Of a stretch of DNA of 64,000 bases, positions 7,766 to 16,709 are shown piece after piece; within the stretch, counting starts at the first letter, position 1; each line of letters opens with the position of its first letter. Source of the DNA: Janibacter cremeus (lineage in GTDB: Bacteria > Actinomycetota > Actinomycetes > Actinomycetales > Dermatophilaceae); NCBI RefSeq assembly GCF_029395675.1, contig NZ_CP115184.1, positions 1,550,001-1,614,000 on the forward strand, written 5' to 3'. A program made the position numbers and the translations under genes. The notes under the pieces are model-generated. The model did not search any database. It worked only from the letters and a program-made list of their open reading frames with translations, and had not been told where the DNA came from.

Positions 7766-8771
7766 TCCGCTGGACGTCACCGGCCACCTCGACCCGGGTT
7801 CCCGCACCGAGGACCAGCGGCATCATCGGCTGCTGGTGACCGAAGTCGACGTCGAGGACCACGGGCACGTCGAGGTCGCCGAGCGCGTCACGCACGGCCC
7901 CGTGCTGCGTCAGGGTCGGCCCGTCCGGCGCCGGCGTCCGGCCGATGAGGACGCCGGCGCACCGGTCGAACCATCCGGCCAGCCGCATCCCGTGCAGCGC
8001 ACGGGCGATCTCGAAGGCATTGCCCTCCGCCGCCTCGAGCAGCACGATCGGTGGGTCGGCCTGCGCCCGGGCCCACCCCGGCACGTCGGCGAAGGGGGTC
8101 CCCGCCAGAGGTGAGAGCACCTCGATGCACCCACCGACCAGCGGCCCGGCGAAGGTGGCCGAGGTGCCGGCCAGGAGCGACCACCCCGTCGGCTCGGTGA
8201 GGGTCATCTCGTCGACCTCGGGGTCGGCGGCGTAGTCGTCCCAGCCACCTGCGCGGCGGTGCGTCGCGGCGGTCTGGGTGAGCTCACCCCCTTCGCTCGT
8301 GGCCACGTCCAGCCAGTGCAGCAGGCCGGGCGCGGGTGCGTAGGGCGTGTCCATGAGGTTGAGCCCGTGCAGGGTCGACCAGCCGGAACGCAGGGTGAGC
8401 GGCAGCATCGTCGTGGTCGTGTCGGAGAAGCCCACGTACCAGCACGGGTCGCACTCGGCGAGCAGGTCGAAGTCCAGGTACGGCAGCAGGTCGATCCCGG
8501 TCTCACCACCCCACGGCGGCACCACCGCGGCGACGTCCGGGTCGACGAGCAGGGCCATGAGCTCGTCGGCGCGGGCCGCCTTCGACGCGCTCACGTGGTG
8601 GTCGTCGCGGTCCCGCAGGCAGACGCCCTCGATGACCTCGAAGCCGCGCCGTCGCAGGTGGGCGACCGCCACGTCCAGCCGCGGCCAGAGAGGTGGGGCC
8701 ACTCCCGAGCTCGGCGCGGTGACCGCGATCGTGTCACCGGGGCGAAGGGGGGCGGGCAGGCGGGTGTCCAC
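7743..8771 (-). CDS. S66-family peptidase (LD-carboxypeptidase / MccF-like)
   Basis: 342 residues. Nucleophile region YVGFSDTTTT (around residue 140; Ser of the G-[YF]-S-D motif), catalytic Glu in LLEAAEGNAFEIARAL (around residue 245) and His in VDFGHQQPMMPLVLG (around residue 310) make up the S66 Ser-Glu-His triad. PPWGGETGIDLLPYLDF is the typical substrate loop. S66 enzymes either cut the L,D-bond of recycled muropeptides or, as MccF, detoxify peptide-nucleotide antibiotics such as microcin C. The MccF-like length and motifs favour the second subfamily, but the role is open. The next gene, divergent, is an iron-siderophore receptor gene. Confidence 0.85.
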   Translation of the reverse strand: MDTRLPAPLRPGDTIAVTAPSSGVAPPLWPRLDVAVAHLRRRGFEVIEGVCLRDRDDHHVSASKAARADELMALLVDPDVAAVVPPWGGETGIDLLPYLDFDLLAECDPCWYVGFSDTTTTMLPLTLRSGWSTLHGLNLMDTPYAPAPGLLHWLDVATSEGGELTQTAATHRRAGGWDDYAADPEVDEMTLTEPTGWSLLAGTSATFAGPLVGGCIEVLSPLAGTPFADVPGWARAQADPPIVLLEAAEGNAFEIARALHGMRLAGWFDRCAGVLIGRTPAPDGPTLTQHGAVRDALGDLDVPVVLDVDFGHQQPMMPLVLGAGTRVEVAGDVQRITQDLTR

Positions 8772-8854
8772 GACGCCAGTCCATCAGGTGCACACGACCG
8801 CGTCGAGTGCATCCGGACGATGACTGGCTCCGCGGTCTCATCACGTGACACAAC

Positions 8855-8873
8855 TTTGCTTAGCCTCACCTAA
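8855..8873. promoter_or_regulatory. DtxR/IdeR-type iron box with adjacent -10
   Basis: TTTGCTTAGCCTCACCTAA matches the DtxR/IdeR consensus TTAGGTTAGGCTAACCTAA at 14-15 of 19 positions. A TACTCT -10 follows at 8878-8883, so a bound repressor would block the promoter of the siderophore operon starting at 8924. Confidence 0.75.
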
Positions 8874-8923
8874 GTAATACTCTCCCTCCTGCCCCTGACG
8901 AACCCACTCCCTGGAGCCTTTCG

Positions 8924-9904
8924 ATGACGAGCCGACCCCGCACCCTGGCGACCACTGCCGCGCTGGCCCTCTTCCTCACCGCATGTGGCACGGCGGACCC
9001 CGGGTCCACCGGCTCCGGTGCTTCCGAGGAGAGCGCGACGGTCGAGCACGCCATGGGCTCGACCGAGGTGCCCTGCACTCCGCAGAAGGTCGTCACCCTC
9101 GGCCAGGGACAGACCGACTCCGTCCTGGCGCTCGGCGTCACCCCCGTCGGCGTGGTCGAGCCGTGGACCGACGACTGGTACGAGTACCTCCCCCGCGAGG
9201 TCGAGGAGGCCGAGGTCGTCGGCACCGAGCTCGAGCCCGACCTCGAGAAGATCGCCTCCCTCCAGCCCGACCTCATCGTCGGATCGAAGCTGCGCCACGA
9301 GGCCGTCTACGACAAGCTGTCCAAGATCGCCCCGACCGTCTTCTCGGAGACCATCGGCGTTACGTGGAAGGAGAACGTCTCGCTCTGGGCCGAGGCGCTC
9401 TGCGCCCCCGAGGAGGGCAAGCAGATCGTTGCCGACTACGAGGAGCGAGCCGACCGGCTCGGCCGGGACCTCGCCGAGGCCGGCAAGGCCGACACGGAGG
9501 TGTCGATCATCCGCTTCATGCCGGACCAGGTGCGCATCTACCTCACCGGCTTCCCGGGATCGGTCATCCGCGACGCCGGACTGGAGCGCCCGAAGGCCCA
9601 GCGGGTCGAGGACTGGGAGACGTCCGAGCAGCTCGTCGAGATCTCCGAGGAGCGCATCCCCGACATGGACGGCGACGTCATCTTCCAGATGGTCTCCTCC
9701 GAGCACTACGCCCAGCAGGGCACCACCAGCGTCGACGAGCAGATGGAGCGGTGGACCTCGACGGACCTGTGGCAGAACCTCTCCGCCGTGAAGCAGGACG
9801 ACGTCGTGGTCGTCGACGAGAGCCACTGGAACCTCGGCGGTGGCATCGGCGCCGCCAACGCCATGCTCGAGGACCTCGAGGGCAACCTGCTCACCGACAA
9901 GTGA
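8924..9904 (+). CDS. Iron-siderophore ABC transporter, substrate-binding lipoprotein
   Basis: Receptor for a ferric siderophore, anchored outside the membrane. 326 residues with a lipoprotein signal peptide: charged start, hydrophobic core, lipobox FLTAC with the lipidated Cys at 21. The mature part has the FepB/FhuD-type fold: VEHAMGSTEVPCTPQKVVTLG, VVGTELEPDLEKIASLQPDLIVGSK and an alpha-helical backbone domain. A GGAG ribosome site lies 7 nt before the ATG. The gene is iron-regulated through the box at 8855-8873 and is followed by two permease genes and an ATPase gene with overlapping ends. Siderophore type unknown. Confidence 0.93.
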   Translation: MTSRPRTLATTAALALFLTACGTADPGSTGSGASEESATVEHAMGSTEVPCTPQKVVTLGQGQTDSVLALGVTPVGVVEPWTDDWYEYLPREVEEAEVVGTELEPDLEKIASLQPDLIVGSKLRHEAVYDKLSKIAPTVFSETIGVTWKENVSLWAEALCAPEEGKQIVADYEERADRLGRDLAEAGKADTEVSIIRFMPDQVRIYLTGFPGSVIRDAGLERPKAQRVEDWETSEQLVEISEERIPDMDGDVIFQMVSSEHYAQQGTTSVDEQMERWTSTDLWQNLSAVKQDDVVVVDESHWNLGGGIGAANAMLEDLEGNLLTDK

Positions 9905-10947
9905 GCGTGACCGTGCGTCCGGCCGGGGTGCGTGGGGCCACACGTGCGCCCCGGCCGGGCGCCGCCAGGGTCGTCCTCGTCCCGGCGGCACTCCTGCTCC
10001 TCCTGGTGGTCACTGTGCTGGCGAGCTTCGCCATCGGATCGGTGCGCCTGCCGCCCGGGGAGGTCATCGACGCACTCCGCGGGGCACGCACCACCGAGAC
10101 CCACCTGATCGTGCGGGACCTGCGCCTGCCGCGGGCCGTCGCCGGGGTCGTGGCCGGGCTCTGCCTCGCCGTCGCCGGTGTCCTCCTGCAGGGCGCGACC
10201 CGCAACCCCCTCGCCTCCCCCACCCTGCTCGGCATCACCTCCGGCGCCGGCTTCGCCGTCGTCGTCTCCGTGGCCGTGCTCGACATGCCCACCCGGTACA
10301 CCGTCTGGGCAGCCTTCCTGGGCGGCGGGATCGCCGCCGGCACCGCCCTCGCCCTCGCGGGCACGGGCCGGGACGCGATGTCGCCCGTGCGACTGGCCCT
10401 CTCCGGGGCCATCGTCTCGCTCCTGCTGTCGGCCTGGACCCAGGCGCTGCTCGCCCTCAATCAGGCCGATGCCGACCAGGTGCGCCACTGGCTCGCCGGC
10501 TCGCTGGCCGGCCGGGACGCGGCTGCGGTCCCACCCCTGCTGCCGATCATCGGTGTCGGACTGCTCGCCACCGCCCTGCTCGCACGCTCGCTCGACGCGC
10601 TCTCCCTCGGGGACGAGGCGGCCGTCGGCCTGGGGCAGCATCCCGGGCGGGTCCGTCTGCTGGCCGGCCTCACGGCGGTGTGCCTGTCCGCCGTGGCCGT
10701 GGCCCTGGCCGGTCCCATCGCCTTCCTCGGCCTGATCGTCCCGCACGTGGCCAGGGCCCTCGTCGGGTCCGCCCACCGGGACGTCCTGATCACCTCCGCC
10801 CTCCTCGGGCCGGTCGTGCTCCTGGCCGCGGACATCGTCGGCCGGGTGGTCGCCCGGCCCTCCGAGATCCAGGCGGGCGTGCTCACCGCGCTCATCGGCG
10901 CGCCGGTCCTGATCCGTGTCGCCAGTCGGGCGAAGGGGGCGCTGTGA
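9901..10947 (+). CDS. FecCD-family iron-siderophore permease (first)
   Basis: 348-residue inner-membrane permease, one half of the heterodimeric channel. GTG at 9901 overlaps the preceding stop (GTGA). It has about ten membrane helices. RDLRLPRAVAGVVAGLCLAVAG-VLLQGATRNPLASPTLLGITSGAGF (from around residue 60) and GLGQHPGRVRLLAG with GPIAFLGLIVPHVARALVG (from around residue 240) are the FecCD/BtuC signatures that contact the ATPase. Partner of the permease encoded next. Confidence 0.93.
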   Translation: MSVTVRPAGVRGATRAPRPGAARVVLVPAALLLLLVVTVLASFAIGSVRLPPGEVIDALRGARTTETHLIVRDLRLPRAVAGVVAGLCLAVAGVLLQGATRNPLASPTLLGITSGAGFAVVVSVAVLDMPTRYTVWAAFLGGGIAAGTALALAGTGRDAMSPVRLALSGAIVSLLLSAWTQALLALNQADADQVRHWLAGSLAGRDAAAVPPLLPIIGVGLLATALLARSLDALSLGDEAAVGLGQHPGRVRLLAGLTAVCLSAVAVALAGPIAFLGLIVPHVARALVGSAHRDVLITSALLGPVVLLAADIVGRVVARPSEIQAGVLTALIGAPVLIRVASRAKGAL

Positions 10948-11954
10948 CCACTCCCTCGACCGTGCTGGTGGGTCGGATCCGACCGCGCTCGATCATCCTC
11001 CCCTCGTCCCTCGCGCTGGGCGTGCTGTGCCTGATGGCGATCGCCCTCACCCTCGGTTCCAGCGACCTGTCGCTCGGCTCCGCCGTGTCGGCCGCCGTGG
11101 GTCTCGCCGAGCCCGGGGAGGTCTTCATCGTCCGTGAGCTGCGCCTGCCCCGGGTCCTCGTCGCCGTCGGCGTCGGGGCCACGCTCGGCGCGTCCGGCAC
11201 GCTGATGCAGGGGCTCATGCGCAATCCACTGGCATCGCCCGACATCGTCGGCGTGACCGGCGGTGCGAGCCTGGCCACGGTGCTGGCGATCAGCGGCGCG
11301 GCCGGCCCCACGCTGCTGCCCGTCGCAGCCGCCGCGGGCGCCTTGGTCGCCACGGCCGTCCTCCAGGTGCTGGGTCACCGCAACAGCTCCGGCGCCCGAC
11401 TCGTCCTCATCGGCATCGGGCTGCACGCGATCGCCAGTGCGGGGGTGACGCTGACGATCGCACGCATCCCCGCCGACCGGCTCGGCGCGGCCGAGGTGTG
11501 GCTCGCGGGCAGCCTGCACGCCAGGACGTGGACGCACGTGGGCACCATCCTCGTCGGGGCCGCCATCACCCTGCCGCTCGCGTTCGGGCTCCTGCGCCAC
11601 CTGAGGACGCTCGAGCTCGGTGACGAGCTCGCCGTCGGGGCGGGCGTGCGGGTCACCCGCACCCGCCACCTGCTGCTGATGTCCTCCGCGCTCCTGGCCG
11701 GTGTCGCCGTCGCGGTCTCGGGACCGATCGCCTTCGTGGCCCTCGGAGCCCCGCACATCGCCCGACGGCTCGTCGGCCCGACCTCGCCGGCGACACTGAC
11801 GACCGCCGCCCTGATCGGCGCCCTGCTCGTCCTTGCCGCCGACCTCATCGGCAAGAACCTCCTCGCCCCCACCTCGCTGCCCGCCGGCGTGGTGACAGCA
11901 GCACTGGGAGCCCCCTACCTTCTCTGGCTCCTCCACCGGATGGGACGCACGTGA
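10944..11954 (+). CDS. FecCD-family iron-siderophore permease (second)
   Basis: 336-residue permease, the second half of the channel. GTG at 10944 overlaps the first permease by 4 bp. RELRLPRVLVAVGVGATLGASGTLMQGLMRNPLASPDIVGVTGGASL and GAGVRVTRTRHLLL followed by GPIAFVALGAPHIARRLVG give a clear FecCD assignment. With the first permease, the lipoprotein and the ATPase it forms a FepBDGC-type importer. Confidence 0.93.
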   Translation: MTTPSTVLVGRIRPRSIILPSSLALGVLCLMAIALTLGSSDLSLGSAVSAAVGLAEPGEVFIVRELRLPRVLVAVGVGATLGASGTLMQGLMRNPLASPDIVGVTGGASLATVLAISGAAGPTLLPVAAAAGALVATAVLQVLGHRNSSGARLVLIGIGLHAIASAGVTLTIARIPADRLGAAEVWLAGSLHARTWTHVGTILVGAAITLPLAFGLLRHLRTLELGDELAVGAGVRVTRTRHLLLMSSALLAGVAVAVSGPIAFVALGAPHIARRLVGPTSPATLTTAALIGALLVLAADLIGKNLLAPTSLPAGVVTAALGAPYLLWLLHRMGRT

Positions 11955-12763
11955 TGACGACCACGATGACCACCTCGCACCTCCAGCAGCGTCCGCTCCT
12001 GCACGCGCAGGACCTGCACGTCGGCTACGGCGACCGAGCCGTCCTGCGCGGCCTCGACCTGCACCTGCCCGACGGTGCGGTCACCGCCATCGTCGGTCCG
12101 AACGGCTGCGGCAAGTCCACCCTGCTGCGGTCGGTCGGTCGGGTGCTGCGACCGAGCAGCGGCGCCGTCCTCCTCGACGGCGAGCCCGTCCACGAGCTGC
12201 CCACCCGCCGGGTCGCCCGCAGCCTCGGGCTCCTCCCGCAGGCGAATGTCGTACCCGAGCAGCTGACCGTCCGCGACCTCGTCGCCCGGGGCCGCTTCCC
12301 CCACCGCGGCGCGTTCGGTCGGTGGACGGCGCAGGACGAGGACGCGGTCACCGCTGCGATGACCGCCACCGGCACGACCGCCCTCGCGGACCGGGTCGTC
12401 GACGAGCTCTCCGGCGGGCAGCGTCAGCGCGTCTGGGTCGCACTGGTCCTCGCACAGCAGACACCCGTCCTCCTGCTCGACGAGCCGACGACCTACCTGG
12501 ACCTGGCGCACCGCCTCGAGATCCTCAACCTGCTCCGCGAGCTCAACGCCGAGCGCGGCATCACCGTCGTCATGGTCCTCCACGACCTCAACGAGGCCTG
12601 CCGCTACGCCGACCACCTCATCGCCATGCGCGATGGCGAGGTCGTGTCCGAGGGCGCCCCCGTCGAGATCGTCACACCCGACCTCGTCCGGCAGGTCTTC
12701 GGGGTGGAGTGCCTCACCGTCCCCGACCCGGTGGCCGGGACACCGATGATCGTACCCACCTGA
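11954..12763 (+). CDS. Iron-siderophore ABC transporter ATPase (FepC type)
   Basis: About 269 residues. Walker A GPNGCGKSTLLRS (around residue 50), Q-loop LPQANVVPEQLTV (around residue 95), signature LSGGQRQRVWVALVLAQ (around residue 153), Walker B LLLDEPTTYLDLAHRLEIL and switch His VLHDLNEACRYADH, the FepC/FhuC pattern. ATG 11954 overlaps the permease stop by one base; GTG 11951 and ATG 11966 are in-frame alternatives. Last gene of the operon; a weak TGAGG/CCTCA inverted repeat follows the stop. Confidence 0.93.
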   Translation: MTTTMTTSHLQQRPLLHAQDLHVGYGDRAVLRGLDLHLPDGAVTAIVGPNGCGKSTLLRSVGRVLRPSSGAVLLDGEPVHELPTRRVARSLGLLPQANVVPEQLTVRDLVARGRFPHRGAFGRWTAQDEDAVTAAMTATGTTALADRVVDELSGGQRQRVWVALVLAQQTPVLLLDEPTTYLDLAHRLEILNLLRELNAERGITVVMVLHDLNEACRYADHLIAMRDGEVVSEGAPVEIVTPDLVRQVFGVECLTVPDPVAGTPMIVPT

Positions 12764-12783
12764 GGCACGGGCTGCGCTGGACC

Positions 12784-13551
12784 TCAGATGTCGTAGGTGG
12801 CGCCGGGCCGCGCCAGCTCCACCTCACCCGGCCAGATCTCCGCCGCCTGCTCGCGGCAGACCTGCGGGTCGTTCCAGGCCGGGATGTGGGTGAGCATCAG
12901 GCGCCCGACTCCCCCGGCGTCGACGACGGCCTGCGCGGCGCGTCGTCCGGTGAGGTGGATGCCCCGCGCCTCGTCGCGGCCCTCGACGAAGGCCGAGTCG
13001 ACGAGCGCCAGGTCGGCACCGGCGAAGAGGGGCACCAGGGGGTCGCAGGTGTCCGTGTCGCCGCTGTAGGCGAGGACCGTCCCGTCCGCCTCGACGCGGA
13101 AGCCGTAGGCCTCGACCGGGTGCTCGACGAGGAAGGGGCGCACCACGAAGGGCCCGATGTGCGTGGGGACGCTCGTGGAGAGGCGACGGAAGTCGAGGAC
13201 CCCGTCCATCCCCCCTTCGTCCATGCCCTCGTAGGCCGCCACGAGGCGCTCGGCCGTCCCGGCGGGGCCGTACACCGGGAGGGGCTGCGACTGCTGACCC
13301 TTGGGGTCGAAGGTGCGCGTGACGTAGAGACCGGTGACGTCGATGCAGTGGTCGGGGTGCAGGTGCGAGAGGACGACCGCATCGAGGTCCGCGAGCGCCG
13401 TGTGCCGCTGCAGCGCACCGAGCGCGCCGTTGCCCAGGTCGAGGACGAGCCGCCACGTGCGGCCCTCGTGCTCGGCCGTGACCAGGTAGCACGACGCCGG
13501 CGAGTCGGGGCCGGCGAAGGAACCGGAGCAGCCGACGACGGTGAGCCTCAT
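12784..13551 (-). CDS. MBL-fold hydrolase (Rv1339-like phosphodiesterase)
   Basis: 255 residues, metallo-beta-lactamase fold close to RNase Z/class II cyclic-nucleotide phosphodiesterases. The metal motif is [11 protein letters not shown] (H-x-H-x-D-H, around residue 61). [26 protein letters not shown] (around residue 160) and LTHIPAW near the end supply further ligands. Position next to murI matches Rv1339 of M. tb., which is reported to degrade cAMP; that activity is an inference here. The start overlaps the murI stop (ATGA) and is translationally coupled. Usually followed by rph; here the 6-kb hydrolase/S66/siderophore insertion lies between. Confidence 0.88.
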   Translation of the reverse strand: MRLTVVGCSGSFAGPDSPASCYLVTAEHEGRTWRLVLDLGNGALGALQRHTALADLDAVVLSHLHPDHCIDVTGLYVTRTFDPKGQQSQPLPVYGPAGTAERLVAAYEGMDEGGMDGVLDFRRLSTSVPTHIGPFVVRPFLVEHPVEAYGFRVEADGTVLAYSGDTDTCDPLVPLFAGADLALVDSAFVEGRDEARGIHLTGRRAAQAVVDAGGVGRLMLTHIPAWNDPQVCREQAAEIWPGEVELARPGATYDI

Positions 13552-14375
13552 GCCTCGTCCCCAATGTTGCCGATGACGGTCGCCACCTCGGGTCCGAGGA
13601 AGCGGCGGGCGAGCGACCTGAACTCGTCCGGGTCCCCCGTCGTGGTGAACCCGTAGCCGGGTCCGGGCAAGGTGTCCGGTCGCAGCAGGCCGCGGTCCGC
13701 AAGGACACGGTAGACGTCTTTGGCCGTCTCCTCGGCAGATGAGACGAGCGTGACACCCTCACCCATGACGTAGGACAGGACGCCGGTCAGCAGCGGGTAG
13801 TGGGTGCACCCCAGAACGAGGGTGTCCACGTCGACCTCGCGCAGGGGGTCGAGGTACTCGTGGGCCACCTCCAGGACCTCGCGGCCGGACGTGGTCCCGG
13901 CCTCGACGAGCTCGACGAAGCGCGGGCACGGCTGGGAGAACAGCTGCGCCCGCGGCGCCGCGGCGAAGGCGTCCAGGTAGGCGCGGGAGCGGTGCGTGCC
14001 CTCGGTGGAGATCACCCCGATGCGGTGGTTGCGGGTCGCGAGCGCCGCCCGTCGCACGGCGGGGCGGATCACCTCGACGACCGGCACGGAGTAGCGCTCG
14101 CGCGCGTCGTGCAGCACCGCGGCGGACGCGGTGTTGCAGGCGATGACGAGCACCTTGACGCCGTGGTCGACGAGCCGGTCGAGGCACTCGAGGGCGAACT
14201 CGCGCGTCTGCGCGATCGGCCTGGGCCCGTAGGGGGCTCGGGCGGTGTCACCGAGGTAGGCGACCGACTCGTTCGGCAGCTGGTCGATGACCGCGCGGGC
14301 GACCGTCAGACCGCCGAAGCCGGAGTCGAAGATCCCGATCGGCTGGGCGGACTCGTCCGTGGGGTCCACCGTCAC
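13548..14375 (-). CDS. murI: Glutamate racemase
   Basis: Makes D-glutamate for peptidoglycan. 275 residues. [16 protein letters not shown] (N-terminal catalytic Asp region), [29 protein letters not shown] (first catalytic Cys, around residue 80) and [16 protein letters not shown] (second catalytic Cys, around residue 190, then His). GTG 14375 overlaps the DUF2017 stop by 4 bp; GTG 14369 is an alternative. The order DUF2017-murI-MBL is the conserved actinobacterial arrangement. Confidence 0.96.
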   Translation of the reverse strand: MTVDPTDESAQPIGIFDSGFGGLTVARAVIDQLPNESVAYLGDTARAPYGPRPIAQTREFALECLDRLVDHGVKVLVIACNTASAAVLHDARERYSVPVVEVIRPAVRRAALATRNHRIGVISTEGTHRSRAYLDAFAAAPRAQLFSQPCPRFVELVEAGTTSGREVLEVAHEYLDPLREVDVDTLVLGCTHYPLLTGVLSYVMGEGVTLVSSAEETAKDVYRVLADRGLLRPDTLPGPGYGFTTTGDPDEFRSLARRFLGPEVATVIGNIGDEA

Positions 14376-15043
14376 TCGTCGTCCCCCGGGTCGACGTCGC
14401 TGGTGAGCGCCAGGGTGAGCGACTCCTGCAGCCAGGTGAGGAAGTCGTACACGCTCAGGGCGAAGACCGCGGGGTCGTCCGGCTCGAGGTCCTGCGCGAC
14501 CTCCTCGAGCCGCTCGGCGTCCTCGTCCGTGCGCAGCCCGAGCCGCTCGCCCATCACCAGGCGCACGTCGGTCAGCGCGATCATCACCGCAGGGGCCTGC
14601 GCCCGGGTGAGCACCCACTCGTCGTCCTCGACCGCGTCGAGCGTGCGCACCGTCGTCAGCAGGTTGGTGTGCTTGCGGCTGCGCAGCCCCTGCTCGGTGA
14701 AGCGACGGAACTCCGCCGCCTCGTCCTCGTCCTCGAGGTGGCCGGTGGGGAAGAGTCGGTCCAGGGCGGGGTCACGGTCCTCCAGCGAGCCGAAGGACCG
14801 GTCGGGGCCCCCGACGCCCCCCGCACCCTCCATCCAGTCCGGCGCAGTGTCGGTCGTCAGTTCTTCCAGTCCTCCCAACCCGGCGACGATCGCGTCGAAG
14901 GGGTCGGAGGAGTCCCCCTTCGCCTGCGTCGTGGGCGCGACGAGGGAGGCGACCTGCTGGCACAGACCGACCACGACCGCTCGCTCCCGCTCGTCGAGGA
15001 CGGCGACGAGCCGGTCCCCGTCGGGTCGGAACGCGGTGGCCAT
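14372..15043 (-). CDS. DUF2017 protein (clpS-linked)
   Basis: 223 residues, soluble, acidic, mostly helical, without catalytic motifs. The N-terminus [25 protein letters not shown] and C-terminal [14 protein letters not shown] are those of the DUF2017 family found next to clpS across actinobacteria; function unknown. The ATG at 15043 overlaps the clpS stop (TGATG), which fixes the start. A loop around residues 45-85 is rich in Gly, Asp and Pro and probably disordered. Confidence 0.85.
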   Translation of the reverse strand: MATAFRPDGDRLVAVLDERERAVVVGLCQQVASLVAPTTQAKGDSSDPFDAIVAGLGGLEELTTDTAPDWMEGAGGVGGPDRSFGSLEDRDPALDRLFPTGHLEDEDEAAEFRRFTEQGLRSRKHTNLLTTVRTLDAVEDDEWVLTRAQAPAVMIALTDVRLVMGERLGLRTDEDAERLEEVAQDLEPDDPAVFALSVYDFLTWLQESLTLALTSDVDPGDDE

Positions 15044-15333
15044 CAGGCGTCCTTCTGGAAGGTCGCCCACAGGCCGTAGCCCTGCAGCGCCTCGGTATCG
15101 GCTTCCATCTGCTCCTTGGGGCCGTGCGCGACGACGGCGCGGCCCTTGAGGTGCACGTCCATCATCAGCTTCTCGGCCTTGGTCCTCGAGTACCCGAAAT
15201 GGGTCTGGAAGACCCAGGTCACGTAGCTCATGAGGTTGACCGGATCGTTCCAGACCAACGTGATCCACGGGACGTCGACGGATTCGACGGCGTCCGGTTC
15301 GACGGTCTGCTGCTCGGCTGGGGCGGTGGACAC
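15043..15333 (-). CDS. clpS: ATP-dependent Clp protease adaptor ClpS
   Basis: N-end-rule adaptor that delivers substrates with bulky N-terminal residues to ClpAP/ClpCP. 96 residues. WITLVWNDPVNLMSYVTWVFQTHFGYSRTKAEKLMMDVHLKGRAVV holds the N-D-P and V-H-x-x-G motifs forming the hydrophobic N-degron pocket. GTG at 15333 follows a -10 hexamer by only 7 nt, suggesting a leaderless mRNA. It is divergent from pncB with overlapping promoters and heads clpS-DUF2017-murI-MBL. Confidence 0.96.
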   Translation of the reverse strand: MSTAPAEQQTVEPDAVESVDVPWITLVWNDPVNLMSYVTWVFQTHFGYSRTKAEKLMMDVHLKGRAVVAHGPKEQMEADTEALQGYGLWATFQKDA

Positions 15334-15340
15334 GCCCTCC

Positions 15341-15350
15341 ACCCTAGAGT
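15341..15350. promoter_or_regulatory. Overlapping bidirectional promoter clpS/pncB
   Basis: ACCCTAGAGT contains a minus-strand -10 TAGGGT (15346-15341), 7 nt before the clpS GTG, and a plus-strand -10 TAGAGT (15345-15350), 7 nt before the pncB GTG. The two hexamers share the central TA, so one DNA segment serves both directions. Confidence 0.6.
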
Positions 15351-15357
15351 GGCTGGC

Positions 15358-16671
15358 GTGACGAACCGACCCAGCACCGCGCTGCTCACCGATCACTACG
15401 AGCTGACCATGCTGCAGGCCGCGCTGCACAGCGGTGCAGCGTCCCGCCAGTGCGTCTTCGAGACCTTCGCCCGACGTCTGCCCCCGGGCCGGCGCTACGG
15501 CGTCGTGGCGGGCACGGGACGCGTCCTCGATGCGATCGAGAACTTCCGCTTCGGCGACGCCGAGCTGAGTGACCTCCGCGAGCGCGACGTGGTCGACGGC
15601 ACCACCCTGGACTTCCTCGCGGACTACCGCTTCAACGGTGACGTGTGGGGGTACCCGGAGGGCGAGACCTACTTCCCCTACTCCCCCGTCCTCGTCGTCG
15701 AGTCCGATTTCGCCCACGGCGTCATCCTCGAGACGGTCATCCTCTCGATCCTCAACCACGACACGGCCGTCGCCTCCGCCGGCTCCCGCATGACCGGTGC
15801 GGCGGGCACCCGCCCGGTCATCGAGATGGGCAGCCGCCGCACCCACGACGAGGCCGCGGTCTCGGCGGCGCGGGCCGCGTACATCGCCGGGTTCGCCTCC
15901 ACGTCCAACCTCGAGGCGGGACGTCGGTACGGAGTCCCCACCGGAGGGACCGCCGCGCACGCCTTCACGCTGCTCCACGAGAGCGAGCGGGAGGCCTTCG
16001 AGGCGCAGGTGGCCTCCCTCGGCACCGGCACCACCCTCCTCGTGGACACCTACGACGTGGCCGAAGGGGTGAGCACGGCCATCGAGGTGGCCGGCACCTC
16101 CCTGGGTGGGGTGCGTCTCGACTCGGGTGATCTCGTGGTCCAGGCCAGCGAGGTCCGTGAGCAGCTCGACTCCCTCGGCGCGACCGAGACGCGGATCGTC
16201 GTCACGTCCGACCTCGACGAGTACGCCATCGCCGCACTGGCGGCGGCGCCGGTCGACGCCTACGGCGTCGGGACCCGGGTGGTCACCGGCTCGGGGCACC
16301 CGACCGCGTCGATGGTCTACAAGCTGGTGGCCCGGGAGGACGACGAGGGCCGGATGGTCGGTGTCGCGAAGCAGAGCAAGGACAAGATGTCGATCGGCGG
16401 ACGCAAGTACGCCCTGCGCCGCCGCAGCGAGATCGGCGTGGTCGAGGCGGAGGTCCTGGGCATCGGCGAGCAGCCGGACAACGACGGGGACGACCGCGAC
16501 CTGCTGGTCCCGCTCGTCGCCGGAGGTGAGGTCGTCGGTCGGGAGCACTGCACCCTCGAGGCGGCCCGCGCCCGGCACGAGGCGTCGATGGCCGAGCTGC
16601 CGCGGTCGGCGCACCAGCTGAGCGAGGGCCAGCCGGCGGTCGACACCGTCTTCCTCACCGAGACGCCGTAG
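15358..16671 (+). CDS. pncB: Nicotinate phosphoribosyltransferase
   Basis: NAD salvage: nicotinate + PRPP + ATP to nicotinate mononucleotide. 437 residues. LLTDHYELTMLQAAL (N-terminal family motif), ETFARRLPPGRRYGVVAG, the catalytic His region GSRRTHDEAAVSAARAAYIAGFASTSN (around residues 158-184) and VRLDSGDLVVQASEVR (PRPP site). GTG at 15358 is in the usual position; the mRNA is probably leaderless. PncA, which makes its substrate, is encoded at 27 kb in this window. Confidence 0.96.
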   Translation: MTNRPSTALLTDHYELTMLQAALHSGAASRQCVFETFARRLPPGRRYGVVAGTGRVLDAIENFRFGDAELSDLRERDVVDGTTLDFLADYRFNGDVWGYPEGETYFPYSPVLVVESDFAHGVILETVILSILNHDTAVASAGSRMTGAAGTRPVIEMGSRRTHDEAAVSAARAAYIAGFASTSNLEAGRRYGVPTGGTAAHAFTLLHESEREAFEAQVASLGTGTTLLVDTYDVAEGVSTAIEVAGTSLGGVRLDSGDLVVQASEVREQLDSLGATETRIVVTSDLDEYAIAALAAAPVDAYGVGTRVVTGSGHPTASMVYKLVAREDDEGRMVGVAKQSKDKMSIGGRKYALRRRSEIGVVEAEVLGIGEQPDNDGDDRDLLVPLVAGGEVVGREHCTLEAARARHEASMAELPRSAHQLSEGQPAVDTVFLTETP

Positions 16672-16709
16672 CGACCTCTCAGGAGCGACCCGGGCGCTGT
16701 GCGACCGGG

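Noticed and set aside
9840..10943. Frame in front of the second permease as part of that protein
   Set aside because: Arg/Pro/Gly-rich shadow of the first permease gene; GTG 10944 with GTGA overlap starts a complete FecCD protein.
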